Shown piece after piece: positions 9,674 through 18,836 of a DNA stretch of 64,000 bases. The notes under the pieces were generated by a model. The model was not told the origin of the DNA. It worked only from the letters and a program-made list of their open reading frames with translations, and ran no database searches. The DNA is from Bradyrhizobium nitroreducens (lineage in GTDB: Bacteria; Pseudomonadota; Alphaproteobacteria; Rhizobiales; Xanthobacteraceae). The translations under genes were made by a program, and so were the position numbers. The number at the start of each line of letters is the position of its first letter. The first letter of the stretch is position 1. Location: contig NZ_LFJC01000003.1 of assembly GCF_002776695.1 (NCBI RefSeq), positions 1,484,684 to 1,548,683 of the forward strand, given 5' to 3'.

Positions 9674-10693
9674 ATGCTGGATTTCACCTCAGATATCGTC
9701 GATGACACCCCGTCATCGCGAACAGCGGCTGCTGCCCCGGACGACGACCGGGCACTGCTCGACGCCTATTCCAACGCCGTGATCGACGTCACCGACCGTG
9801 TCGGCCCTGCGGTCGTGCGCGTCGAGACGGGTCCCAAAGTGCCTGATAGACGCGAGCGCGGCGGGCTCGGCTCGGGCATCGTGATCTCGCCTGACGGCCT
9901 CGTCCTCACCAACAGCCATGTGGTCGGCACGTCCAAGGAGATCCGGCTGCGCGACGTCGAGGGCCATGTCGGCGAGGCCCAGGTGCTCGGTGTCGATCCC
10001 GACACCGATCTTGCGCTGCTGCGCGCCAATGGCGTGCGGCATCTGCCTTATGCTGCGCTCGGCAATTCCAAGACGTTGCGCCGCGGCCAGCTCGTGATCG
10101 CGATCGGCAATCCTCTCGGCTTCGAATCGACCGTGACCGCCGGCGTGGTCTCGGCGCTCGGACGCTCGATCCGCTCGGTCAGCGGGCGCACCATCGAGGA
10201 CGTGATCCAGACCGATGCCGCGCTCAATCCCGGCAATTCGGGCGGACCGCTGGTGTCGTCGCATGCCGAGGTGATCGGCATCAACACGGCGATCATCAAC
10301 GGCGCGCAGGGCATCTGCTTCGCGGTCGCCAGCAACACCGCGCAATTCGTGCTGTCGGAGATCATTCGTCACGGCTATGTCCGGCGCGCCTACATCGGCG
10401 TCGCCGGGCAGACCGCGCCGGTCCCGCGGCGGCATGCGGTGCTGGCCGGCGTCGAGAACAAGATGGGCGCGCTGATCGCACAGATCGAGCCTGACGGCCC
10501 TGCGGCGAAGGCGGGCCTGTTGCCCGGCGACGTCGTCATCAGGCTCGACGGTGTCGAGATCAACGGCGTCGACGATCTGATCCGCGTGCTCGACCGCGAC
10601 CGGATCGGCCGGCGGCTCGCCATGGACGTGCTGCGGCTCGGCCGCCTGCGGGCGATCGACATCGACCCGATCGAGCGGAGGCCGGCGCGCTAG
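9674..10693 (+). CDS. HtrA/DegP-like trypsin-family protease with PDZ domain
   Basis: A 339-residue S1C-type serine protease. The catalytic triad is visible as His in LTNSHVVG, Asp in DPDTDLALL and Ser in NPGNSGGPL. A PDZ domain follows (about residues 240-330) with PAAKAGLLPGDVVIRLDG. Unlike DegP there is no signal peptide or membrane anchor, so it is probably cytoplasmic or exported atypically. The ATG at 9674 is preferred over an upstream reading with no ribosome site. It has a single PDZ domain, giving DegS-like length without the anchor. It stands alone between the GMC pair and a flavin dehydrogenase. Confidence 0.88.
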   Translation: MLDFTSDIVDDTPSSRTAAAAPDDDRALLDAYSNAVIDVTDRVGPAVVRVETGPKVPDRRERGGLGSGIVISPDGLVLTNSHVVGTSKEIRLRDVEGHVGEAQVLGVDPDTDLALLRANGVRHLPYAALGNSKTLRRGQLVIAIGNPLGFESTVTAGVVSALGRSIRSVSGRTIEDVIQTDAALNPGNSGGPLVSSHAEVIGINTAIINGAQGICFAVASNTAQFVLSEIIRHGYVRRAYIGVAGQTAPVPRRHAVLAGVENKMGALIAQIEPDGPAAKAGLLPGDVVIRLDGVEINGVDDLIRVLDRDRIGRRLAMDVLRLGRLRAIDIDPIERRPAR

Positions 10694-10752
10694 CATTGGC
10701 CCCTCCGGGCGAGGTATGACGGTGTCATGCCTCGTCCTCGGACCCTTGCCGC

Positions 10753-12483
10753 ATGATGCCGGCGCATGAGACCTACGACGTCATCGTCATCGGCGCGGGT
10801 GCCGGTGGCATGACGGCGGCGGCCGTGGCCGCGGCCGAAGGCCTGCGCGTGCTGGTGATCGAGAAGACCGCGTTCGTCGGCGGCACCACCGCCTGGTCCG
10901 GTGGCATGGTCTGGATTCCCGCCAATGCCAAGATGAAGGAAGCGGGGCTGTCGGACAGCGTCACGGATGCCGTTCAATATCTGTCGAGCACCGTGCCGGA
11001 GCCGGCCAATGCCGGCCTGCGCGCCGCCTTCCTCGCGCGCGGGCCCGAGGCGGTCACCTGGCTCGAAGCTAACACCGAGGTCCGCCTCCAGCCGGTGAAG
11101 GCCTATCCTGACTGTTATCCCGAGCGATTGGGTGCGGCGTCAGGCGGTCGCGTGCTGGAGCCGGTGGCGTTCGACGGCGCGCGGCTCGGCCAGGCTTTTG
11201 CGCGGCTGCGGCCGCCGCTGCCGGAGTTCACGCTGTTCGGTGGGATGATGGTCGATCCTCTCGACATCCCGCATTTGCGCCGCGTCGGAAGATCGCTGCG
11301 CTCGACCTTGCGCGCGGCGCGGCTGGTGTCGGCATACGCGTTGCAACGGTTGTGCAGCCCGCGCGGGACGACGCTGCATCTCGGCAACGCGCTTGCCGCA
11401 CGGCTCTATGCTTCGCTGCTGGCGCGGCGGGTTGAGGTTCTCTTCAGCGCCGACGTCGAAGACCTCTCGATGCAGGGCGATCGTGTCGGCGGTGTGGTCA
11501 TCCGCCATGGCTCGCGCGACCGGCCGATCGCAGCGCGCCGCGGCGTGGTGCTGGCGACCGGCGGCTTCTCGCACGACGCCGTCTTGCGCAAACGCTTCTT
11601 CCCTGCGGCAGCGCGACTTGTCTCGGCGACCAACACCGCCAGCACCGGCGACGGACTTCGACTCGCGACCGCGGCCGGTGCCGCACTCACCGCGGAAGCG
11701 ACAAGTCCGGCCTATTGGGTGCCGGCCTCGCTATTCCGCAGGGCCGACGGCAGCCGTGGCGTGTTCCCGCACACCGTGACCGACCGCGCCAAGCCCGGCG
11801 TGATTGCCGTGAATGCGGCCGGACGACGCTTCGTGAATGAGGCGCTATCCCACCACGAATTCGCGCTCGCCATGCTCCGTGACGGCAATGGCGAGCCGGA
11901 TCGGCCGTTCTTTCTGATCTGCGACCGTCCGTTCCTGTGGGCTTACGGCCTCGGCCGCATCAAGCCGTTCACGTGGAGTGTGCGGCGCTATGTGATGAGC
12001 GGCGAACTGATCGAGGCGGCTGACATCGCGCAGTTGGCGACGAAGATCGGCACCAGGCCTTCCGTGCTGACGGCCACGCTCGCGCGCTACAACGAAGGCG
12101 CAAAGCAGGGGCGCGATCCCGAGTTCGGCCGCGGCAGCACCATCTATCAGCGGCATCTCGGCGACATCAGCCACAAGCCCAACCCCTGCGTCGCGCCGAT
12201 CCTCCGCGCCCCGTTCTTCGCGATGCGCATCTACCCAGCCGATCTCGGCACCGCGATCGGCATGCAGGTGGACGCCCAGGCCCGCGTGCTGCGCGCGGAC
12301 GGCACGCCGGTCGCGGGTCTCCATGCCTGCGGCAACGACATGGGCTCGATCATGAACGGCAATTATCCGGCGCCGGGGATCACGTTAGGGCCGGCGCTGA
12401 CGTTCGGGTATATCGCGGGGCGGCATCTGGCCGAGGGGAGCATGACATGCAAGACCGCTGCAGGCGTGTCGGCGTCCGTCTAG
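10753..12483 (+). CDS. FAD-dependent dehydrogenase, 3-ketosteroid dehydrogenase-like
   Basis: A 576-residue flavoprotein of the fumarate reductase/3-ketosteroid delta-1-dehydrogenase family. It has an N-terminal FAD loop VIGAGAGGMTAAAVAA and EKTAFVGGTTAWSGG near residue 40. RRGVVLATGGF lies in the middle and a C-terminal GLHACGNDMGSIMNGNYPAPGITLGPALTFGYIAG block completes the flavin site. Adjacent ATG codons at 10753 and 10756 are equally possible starts. Proteins of this kind desaturate steroid-like or other cyclic ketones; the true substrate is not evident and no steroid-degradation genes surround it. Confidence 0.85.
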   Translation: MMPAHETYDVIVIGAGAGGMTAAAVAAAEGLRVLVIEKTAFVGGTTAWSGGMVWIPANAKMKEAGLSDSVTDAVQYLSSTVPEPANAGLRAAFLARGPEAVTWLEANTEVRLQPVKAYPDCYPERLGAASGGRVLEPVAFDGARLGQAFARLRPPLPEFTLFGGMMVDPLDIPHLRRVGRSLRSTLRAARLVSAYALQRLCSPRGTTLHLGNALAARLYASLLARRVEVLFSADVEDLSMQGDRVGGVVIRHGSRDRPIAARRGVVLATGGFSHDAVLRKRFFPAAARLVSATNTASTGDGLRLATAAGAALTAEATSPAYWVPASLFRRADGSRGVFPHTVTDRAKPGVIAVNAAGRRFVNEALSHHEFALAMLRDGNGEPDRPFFLICDRPFLWAYGLGRIKPFTWSVRRYVMSGELIEAADIAQLATKIGTRPSVLTATLARYNEGAKQGRDPEFGRGSTIYQRHLGDISHKPNPCVAPILRAPFFAMRIYPADLGTAIGMQVDAQARVLRADGTPVAGLHACGNDMGSIMNGNYPAPGITLGPALTFGYIAGRHLAEGSMTCKTAAGVSASV

Positions 12484-12498
12484 CCATCTCCACTGCTG

Positions 12499-12599
12499 TC
12501 ATGCTCCGCGAAAGCGGGGCATCCAGTACGCCGCGGCCCATCGGTTCAATCACTGCCATCTCGGCGTACTGGATCGCCCGGTCAAGCCGGGCGATGACA
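12499..12599. repeat. Dispersed inverted-repeat element
   Basis: Two outward arms (ATCCAGTACGCCG at 12521-12533 and its complement at 12562-12574) plus smaller hairpins (CCGCGAAAGCGG; GCCCGGTCAAGCCGGGC) fill the gap between two converging genes. The composition resembles dispersed intergenic repeats of Bradyrhizobium genomes. It may also act as a bidirectional transcription end. Confidence 0.6.
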
Positions 12600-12624
12600 T
12601 CGAGTGTGAGGCAAGTGCGTCCCT

Positions 12625-15600
12625 TTACTCCGCAGCCGCCGCAAAGCGGCTGTTGTCCAGCTCAGCCTCCAGCCGCGCCTTCTCGGCTGCCGCCAATTTG
12701 ACATTGGCTTCCTTGACGTGCCCGAAGCCGCGGATCGTCTCCGGCACGCGGGCGAGCCTTGCCAGCAGCGGGATCTGCTCGGCCTTCAGCCCGGTCATCC
12801 GCTGATCAATCATCGCCAGATAATCCACAACCAGCTTCCGCTCGGTGCGGCGCTCCTCGGTGCGGCCGAACGGATCGAACGCGCCGCCGCGCAGGAACTT
12901 CAACTTGGCGAGAACGCGGAAGGCGTGGATCATCCAGCCGCCGAATTCCTGCTTCTGGAGATGCCCCGTGGTCTTGTCGCGCTTGGCGAAGATCGGAGGG
13001 GCCAAGTGGTACTTCAGCGTGAAGTCGCCGTCGAACTTCTCCGACACCTTCCTGGCGAAGCTGCCGTCGGTGTAGAGTCGTGCGACTTCGTACTCGTCCT
13101 TGTAGGACATCAGCTTGAACAGGTTCTTCGCGACCGCCTCGGTCAACTCCGTGGATGCGGGCGAAGCCGTGCTCTCGGCCTCGCGCACCTTGGCGACGGC
13201 CGCGAGGTAGCGGTCGGCATAGGCCTTGTCCTGATAGCCGGTCAGGAATTCCGCGCGGGTCGCGATGATGTCGTCGAGCGACTTGGTCGGCGCGGCGGCC
13301 CTGTTCTTGAACTGCAGCACGCTGCGCACCCGCGACATGTCGTGGGCGGCGAGGCGGCCCCAGGTGAAGGCGAGCTTGTTCATCTCGATCGCGGCGCCGT
13401 TGATCTCGATGGCGCGGAGCAGCGCCTCCAGCGACAGCGGGATCGCGCCCTTCTGGAAGGCGAAGCCGAGCATGAAGGGATTGGTCGCGATGCTGTCGCC
13501 CATCAATGCGGCGGCAATGCCTGTCGCGTCGATGATGTCGAGGTTCTTGTCGCCGACGGCGTCGCGCAACACGGTCTGCATCGTGCCCATCTCGAAATCG
13601 AGGTCGGGGTTCTGCACGAAGCTCGCTGTCGGCTGCAGATCGGCGTTGATGTAGGCCTTGGTCACGCCGCGCTCGGCGCGGCTGAGCGCGGAGGGGCCTG
13701 CCGAGACGATCATGTCGCAGCCGAGGATGACGTCGGCGCCGCCGGTGGTGATACGGACCGCCGAGATATCCTCCGGCTTCGGTGCGATGCGCACATGGCT
13801 CATCACCGCGCCGTTCTTCTGCGACAGGCCGGTGAAGTCGAGTGCCGAGCAGCCGCGGCCGTCGACATGCGCGGCCATGCCGAGCAGGGCGCCGATGGTG
13901 ATGACGCCGGTGCCGCCGATGCCGGTGACGAGGATGTTGTAGGGGCCGTCAAGTTCGCGCGCGGGCGGCAGCGGCAGATCGGCGAACAGCCGACCGGAAT
14001 CCACCGCCGAAGTCTTCATGCGCTTGAGGGTGCCGCCATGCACGGTGACAAAGCTCGGGCAAAAACCTTCGACGCAGGAAAAGTCCTTGTTGCAGTTCGA
14101 CTGGTCGATCTGGCGCTTGCGGCCGAACTCGGTTTCCAGCGGCTGCACCGAGACGCAGTTGGAGGCCTGCGAGCAATCGCCGCAGCCTTCGCAGACCAGC
14201 TCGTTGATGAAGGCGCGCTTGGCGGGATCTGGATAGAGCCCGCGCTTGCGGCGGCGGCGCTTTTCGGCGGCGCAGGTCTGGTCGTAGATCACGACCGTGA
14301 GGCCCTTGATGTCGCGCAGCTCGCGCTGCACGGCGTCGAGCTCGCGGCGGTGGTGGATGGTCGCGCCTTGCGGGAAGTAATTGCCTTCAGGATATTTCGT
14401 GGGATCGTCGGAGACGATCGCGAGCCGCTTGACGCCCTCGGCCCAGACCTGATGCGCGATCTGTGCGACGTTGAAGGCGCCTTCGGCCGGCTGGCCGCCG
14501 GTCATCGCCACGGCGTCGTTGTAGAGGATCTTGTAGGTGATGTTGATGCCGGCGGCCGATGCCGCACGAAGGGCGAGAAGGCCGGAATGGGTGTAGGTGC
14601 CGTCGCCCAGATTCTGGAAGATGTGCTTCTCGCTGGTGAAGGGCGACTGGCCGATCCAGTTCACGCCCTCGGCGCCCATATGCGAGATCAGATCGGTGCG
14701 GCGGGTCGGCATGCTCAGGGCCATGCCGTGGCAGCCGATGCCGGCCATGGCGCGGCTGCCTTCGGGGACGCGCGTCGAGGTGTTGTGCGGACAGCCCGAG
14801 CAGAAGAACGGCGTGCGCGCGAGCTTGATCTGGGTGCTGGTGGTGACGGGATTGTCGAAGGCCTCCAGCCGGGCGAGGCGCTGCTCCAGCACCGGGCTGT
14901 GATGACCAAGCTTGCGCAAGCGCGCCACCAGGGCGCCGGCGACGATGGTCGGCGTCAGCTCGCCTTCGCTCGGCAAGAGCGGCGCGCCGCGCTCGTCGCG
15001 CTTGCCCGTAATCGTCGGGCGCTTCGAGGCATCGATGTTGTAGAGGATGCGCATGAGCTGGTCTTCGATGAAGCCGCGCTTCTCCTCGACCACCAGCACG
15101 TCCTGGAGCCCTTCAGCGAACCGCCTGGCGCCGCTTTCCTCCAGCGGCCAGGTCAGCGCGACCTTGTAGATGCGAAGGCCGAGGTCCTGCGCGTCCTTGT
15201 CGGTGATCCCCAAGTCGGCGAGCGCCTGGCGCAGGTCGAGATAGGCCTTGCCGGTCGCGACGATGCCGAGCCGCGCGGGCTTGGAATCGAGCACGATGCG
15301 GTCGAGCTGGTTGGCGCGGGCAAAGGCCTGCACGGCGGCCATCTTGGGGCCGAACAGGCGCCGCTCGGCCTCCAAAGGAGGATCGGGCCAGCGTATGTTG
15401 AGGCCGCCGGGCGGCATCTCGAAATCATCGGGCAGCTTGATCTGGACGCGTTCCGGATCGCTATCGATCGAGGCCGAGCTTTCCACGGTCTCGCTGATCG
15501 CCTTGAAGCCGACCCAGCAGCCGGAGAAGCGCGACAATGCGAAGCCGTAGAGCCCGAGATCGAGATAATCCTGCAGCGTCGCCGGATTGATCACGGGGAT

Positions 15601-16101
15601 CAGCGCCGCCGCGAACACCTGCTCGCTCTGATGCGCCAGCGTCGAGGATTGGCAGCCATGGTCGTCGCCGGCCAGCGCCAGCACGCCGCCGTTGCGTGAG
15701 GTGCCGGCCGCATTGGCATGCTTAAGCGCATCGACCGAGCGATCGACGCCCGGACCCTTGCCGTACCAGATGCCGAACACGCCATCGACCTTGGCGCCGG
15801 GGAACAGGCCGACCTGCTGGCTGCCCCAGACGGCGGTCGCCGCCAGATCCTCGTTCAGGCCGGGGACGAAGGCGATATCGTGCTGCTGGAGGTGCGACTT
15901 CGCGCGCCACAGCGCATGATCGTACATGCCGAGCGGGGAACCGCGGTAGCCCGAGATGAAGCCGCCGGTGTTGAGCCCCTGGAGCCGGTCTCGTTCGCGC
16001 TGCAACATGGGCAGACGGACGAGCGCCTGCGTCCCGGACAGGAAGATCCGCTTGGATTCGAGCCGGTATTTGTCGTCCAGCTCGACCTGCAACAGCGTCA
16101 T
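12625..16101 (-). CDS. Indolepyruvate ferredoxin oxidoreductase family protein
   Basis: A 1158-residue fused 2-oxoacid:ferredoxin oxidoreductase. The N-terminal pyrimidine-binding part (RGSPLGMYD, GIWYGKGPGVDRS) is followed by a thiamine-diphosphate domain with GIGCHGMALSMP and QNLGDGTYTHSG. Cys-rich iron-sulfur segments come next (CEGCGDCSQASNC, CNKDFSCVEGFCPSF). The gamma domain begins at ITGIGGTGVITIGALL, and a C-terminal extension follows. The family decarboxylates aryl- or branched-chain 2-oxoacids to acyl-CoA. The ATG at 16101, with AAGGA upstream, is chosen over a longer reading whose first 41 residues look non-coding. A single-chain enzyme of this size is usual in aerobic alphaproteobacteria; the electron acceptor is unknown. 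Confidence 0.92.
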   Translation of the reverse strand: MTLLQVELDDKYRLESKRIFLSGTQALVRLPMLQRERDRLQGLNTGGFISGYRGSPLGMYDHALWRAKSHLQQHDIAFVPGLNEDLAATAVWGSQQVGLFPGAKVDGVFGIWYGKGPGVDRSVDALKHANAAGTSRNGGVLALAGDDHGCQSSTLAHQSEQVFAAALIPVINPATLQDYLDLGLYGFALSRFSGCWVGFKAISETVESSASIDSDPERVQIKLPDDFEMPPGGLNIRWPDPPLEAERRLFGPKMAAVQAFARANQLDRIVLDSKPARLGIVATGKAYLDLRQALADLGITDKDAQDLGLRIYKVALTWPLEESGARRFAEGLQDVLVVEEKRGFIEDQLMRILYNIDASKRPTITGKRDERGAPLLPSEGELTPTIVAGALVARLRKLGHHSPVLEQRLARLEAFDNPVTTSTQIKLARTPFFCSGCPHNTSTRVPEGSRAMAGIGCHGMALSMPTRRTDLISHMGAEGVNWIGQSPFTSEKHIFQNLGDGTYTHSGLLALRAASAAGINITYKILYNDAVAMTGGQPAEGAFNVAQIAHQVWAEGVKRLAIVSDDPTKYPEGNYFPQGATIHHRRELDAVQRELRDIKGLTVVIYDQTCAAEKRRRRKRGLYPDPAKRAFINELVCEGCGDCSQASNCVSVQPLETEFGRKRQIDQSNCNKDFSCVEGFCPSFVTVHGGTLKRMKTSAVDSGRLFADLPLPPARELDGPYNILVTGIGGTGVITIGALLGMAAHVDGRGCSALDFTGLSQKNGAVMSHVRIAPKPEDISAVRITTGGADVILGCDMIVSAGPSALSRAERGVTKAYINADLQPTASFVQNPDLDFEMGTMQTVLRDAVGDKNLDIIDATGIAAALMGDSIATNPFMLGFAFQKGAIPLSLEALLRAIEINGAAIEMNKLAFTWGRLAAHDMSRVRSVLQFKNRAAAPTKSLDDIIATRAEFLTGYQDKAYADRYLAAVAKVREAESTASPASTELTEAVAKNLFKLMSYKDEYEVARLYTDGSFARKVSEKFDGDFTLKYHLAPPIFAKRDKTTGHLQKQEFGGWMIHAFRVLAKLKFLRGGAFDPFGRTEERRTERKLVVDYLAMIDQRMTGLKAEQIPLLARLARVPETIRGFGHVKEANVKLAAAEKARLEAELDNSRFAAAAE

Positions 16102-16267
16102 TTCGGAGGTCCTTGTTCTTCTTGGTCTGGCGGGGATTTTGCGCCGCGGATGGAGATGCGGCTTGCGAAGCGGATGTTCGCAGTCAAAAGCATGGGTCGC
16201 CGAAGTCAATACGGCTAGCCGCATCCGTGGCGCTCCTGCTAGTCATGGCTGTCTGTGGAGGACACCA

Positions 16268-17224
16268 ATGGCTGCAAACGCGTTCGAGACCGAAATCACC
16301 GAGACGGCCGAGTCGCTGATCGGCCCGTGGCGGCGGCCGGGCCAGATGCTTCAGGCGCAAACCTACGACGCGCACGCCTCCATCCACGACGACGCCACCG
16401 CGCAGAAGCTCGGCTTCAAGGGCGGCACCATCGAAGGCCCCACCCATTTCAGCCAGTTCGCCCCGCTCGGTGCGCGGCTGTGGGGACAGGCCTGGTTCGA
16501 GAGCGGCTGTCTCTCCGCGCATTATCGCAGCGTCTGCTACGAGGGTGAGGAGGTGCAGGCGATCCTGTCGAAGCCGCTGCCCGGGACAAGCCAGTGCCAG
16601 ATCCAGATGGTCAAGCGCGACGGCACGGAGGTGCTGCGCGGCACGGCTTCGGTCGGCGAACCGCACGCCGCGACGGCGCTGGAGGCCCGTCTCGCCGAGC
16701 TCAAGCCGCTGGCCGATCCGGTGATCCTGCGCGACGTCAAGGTGGCACGGACCGGCAAGCGCCAGACCGTCCGCATGGCGTTCGATCAGGCCATGGGTGA
16801 CCTTTATCCCTTCTCGCTGCGGCAGAAGCTCGCCGTCATCACCGAGAACTCGCCATACTATTCCGGCGCCGACAACCCCTGGGGCAGACCGGTCATCCCG
16901 ATGGAGATGCTGAGCGTGCTGTTCCAGTACCGCTCCAAGGACGATCCACTGCCCGCCAAGGGCCCGGCCGTCGGCCTGTTCGCCGACCAGGAGATCCGGC
17001 TCGTGAAGGGGCCGCTCTTCGTCGATGAAGATTACGAGGTCGAGCGCGAGGTGGTCGCGCTCTCGGGCAGCCGCCGCACCGAAAGCGCCTGGGCCAAGAC
17101 GCGCGTGTTCGACAAGACGGGCGCGGTGGTCGCGACCATGCTGCTGAACATGGCGACGCTGAAGGACTCCTACGCGCCGTACGAGGAGGAGTACCAACGG
17201 CTGTATGGAGCGGGGCGCAACTGA
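16268..17224 (+). CDS. Hotdog-fold (MaoC-like) protein of unknown substrate
   Basis: A 318-residue protein transcribed divergently from the indolepyruvate oxidoreductase gene. The N-terminal half contains AQKLGFKGGTIEGPTHFSQFAP, which resembles the substrate-binding strand-helix of MaoC-like acyl dehydratases, and the second half has a similar predicted beta-rich region. A GGAGG ribosome site lies 6 bases before the ATG at 16268. A role in acyl-CoA hydration or thioester chemistry, perhaps downstream of the neighbouring 2-oxoacid oxidoreductase, is inference only. Confidence 0.6.
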   Translation: MAANAFETEITETAESLIGPWRRPGQMLQAQTYDAHASIHDDATAQKLGFKGGTIEGPTHFSQFAPLGARLWGQAWFESGCLSAHYRSVCYEGEEVQAILSKPLPGTSQCQIQMVKRDGTEVLRGTASVGEPHAATALEARLAELKPLADPVILRDVKVARTGKRQTVRMAFDQAMGDLYPFSLRQKLAVITENSPYYSGADNPWGRPVIPMEMLSVLFQYRSKDDPLPAKGPAVGLFADQEIRLVKGPLFVDEDYEVEREVVALSGSRRTESAWAKTRVFDKTGAVVATMLLNMATLKDSYAPYEEEYQRLYGAGRN

Positions 17225-17541
17225 CAGCCCGTCGTCAGGCCAGCGGTCGAGCTTCTACACGATTGACAACTCCGCCCAAATTCGAAAGATTGCAACCAGA
17301 GGGTGGGGGAGAGCGGTCTATTCGAAGGCGCGTGTCTGCTTGGCATCATGAATTTCGTCGAGCGACGAGCCTCCCAAGATTATTGCGTACCAGCGGAGAA
17401 TGATATTCGAGGTTCGTTCAGTCCTCTTACGAGCCATCTTTTTCAAGTCGGGCGAAAATAGCCCAGCCGTCGCAGGTCATCGTTTTCTAACCGTCAGGCA
17501 CTCCTGAAGAGCCGCGTTTCGCCGGCCGATGGAATCATCTT
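17225..17541. other. 317-base gap before the protease cassette
   Basis: No convincing gene or known regulatory motif is seen on the plus strand. The stretch is visibly richer in A and T than its surroundings, which fits a promoter region or an insertion boundary. It holds one short minus-strand reading frame, listed separately. Confidence 0.4.
17318..17437 (-). CDS. Possible 39-residue small protein
   Basis: A short reading frame beginning MARKRTERTSNIILRW and ending QTRAFE, with a purine-rich stretch (GAAAAAG) just before the ATG. Residues 11-23 are hydrophobic. I recognise no family. It may be a real small gene, a remnant of a longer one, or chance in this A/T-rich gap. Confidence 0.2.
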   Translation of the reverse strand: MARKRTERTSNIILRWYAIILGGSSLDEIHDAKQTRAFE

Positions 17542-18834
17542 ATGCGTTTGGTCCCTTGCCATCCGTATGTCCTTGCGTTGTTCGCTGTGGGGCTTGCGCC
17601 GGGCCTCGCGATCGCGGGCCCGTGCTCGCTCGAGACTGCCAAGAGCGCCCAGATCCGATCCAAGGCAATGAGCCTGGTGAACATCGAGACCAGAGTACTC
17701 CATCCGCTCAATTCTCTTCTTGATAACGGCGCGTCGGCAAGCGGATCGGGGGGCAGCAGGCCGACCTTGCGCTTCGACGACAGCGCGTTGCGTTCGCTTC
17801 GCAACCTCAGTGGCGGGCAGATGAACATCGCCCAGCTGAGCGAGCATGACCGCCTTCGGCTGACTGCCGATCCGCTCCGGCTGAATCCGTCATCCAGCGA
17901 CGCCGTTGCAAGGGTGCACACGAAGCCGTGGTCAACCGACATCATTCGATCCAGCAAGCAGATGGCCTCGCCCTTCTTCGTTGTCGGCGATGACGGAACC
18001 AAGCCGTTGCCAAAGCTCCCCGAACGGCCGGCCGGGTCGCCAGCCCCGAACTGCGTCGGCACGATCAGCCGCCCCAAAGACCCGTCATGCGCGTTCGACC
18101 TTCCGCCATATCGCGCCTTTCCCGTCGGAGATCCTCCAGAGGATGCCTTCAGGCGGCGCGACGCAATCGCGAATCTCGCGACCGTGACGATCCTGGTGGA
18201 CAGCACCGATGGCAGAACCCAGATATGCACCGGCGCCCATCTAGGTCACGGGATCGTCCTGTCTGCGCATCACTGTCACCGGCACGACTCCTTTGTGGCC
18301 GAGAAGTATCGCGTCTACTTCAACTCCGACGAGCTGAAGTCGCCGTGGCCGGGCGGCCTGTCCGCCAGCCCTCTCAACGGCGATGATCCATCGGCAAGCG
18401 AGCTGGACTTCCTGCTGATCAAGATTCAAAGCCTGCCGGACGAATTCGCCGGAGCATTCCTGAAGCTGGCGGTGGGCGATCCGTGGAAGGCGTGCAAGGA
18501 CGGCGCCGACCTGGAAGCCTATGTGACGTGGCATGAGAGCGAAAAGCGCGTCACCAAAAAGGTGTCTGCTGACTCTCAATGTGTCACGAAGACGAAAGCC
18601 ACCTGCGTGGGTGAGCGCGGCCGGCGTGTTCACGGTTGCGACACCACGGAAGATTCGAGTGGCGCACCCATCCTGCTGAGAGGTGGCAGCAGCATCGTCG
18701 CGGTCCACACCAATGGACGGATCGACGACGATTCCAACTGCGCGCTTCCGAGCTCCGAAATTCGCAGCGCTCTCTACGACGCCTCGGGGTTGCCAAAGAT
18801 TCCCGAAGCGGCTTCGATACTCTGGGAGGAATGA
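17542..18834 (+). CDS. Secreted trypsin-like serine protease
   Basis: A 430-residue protein with an N-terminal signal peptide (hydrophobic residues about 8-25, cleavage near AIAG). About 180 low-similarity residues come before a trypsin-like domain. The triad is His244 in LSAHHC, Asp289 in SELDFLLIK and Ser373 in TEDSSGAPIL. The last is a V8/glutamyl-endopeptidase-like version of GDSGGP. Ten or so cysteines, several around the active site, point to disulfides and an extracytoplasmic location. The long N-terminal part may be a propeptide or a targeting region. The stop codon nearly overlaps the next gene, itself secreted, so the two are co-expressed. Confidence 0.85.
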   Translation: MRLVPCHPYVLALFAVGLAPGLAIAGPCSLETAKSAQIRSKAMSLVNIETRVLHPLNSLLDNGASASGSGGSRPTLRFDDSALRSLRNLSGGQMNIAQLSEHDRLRLTADPLRLNPSSSDAVARVHTKPWSTDIIRSSKQMASPFFVVGDDGTKPLPKLPERPAGSPAPNCVGTISRPKDPSCAFDLPPYRAFPVGDPPEDAFRRRDAIANLATVTILVDSTDGRTQICTGAHLGHGIVLSAHHCHRHDSFVAEKYRVYFNSDELKSPWPGGLSASPLNGDDPSASELDFLLIKIQSLPDEFAGAFLKLAVGDPWKACKDGADLEAYVTWHESEKRVTKKVSADSQCVTKTKATCVGERGRRVHGCDTTEDSSGAPILLRGGSSIVAVHTNGRIDDDSNCALPSSEIRSALYDASGLPKIPEAASILWEE

Positions 18835-18836
18835 CA

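Noticed and set aside
12718..15699. 993-residue open frame opposite the indolepyruvate oxidoreductase gene
   Set aside because: Composition is low-complexity (Ala, Gly, Arg, His) and it is fully antisense to a conserved gene.
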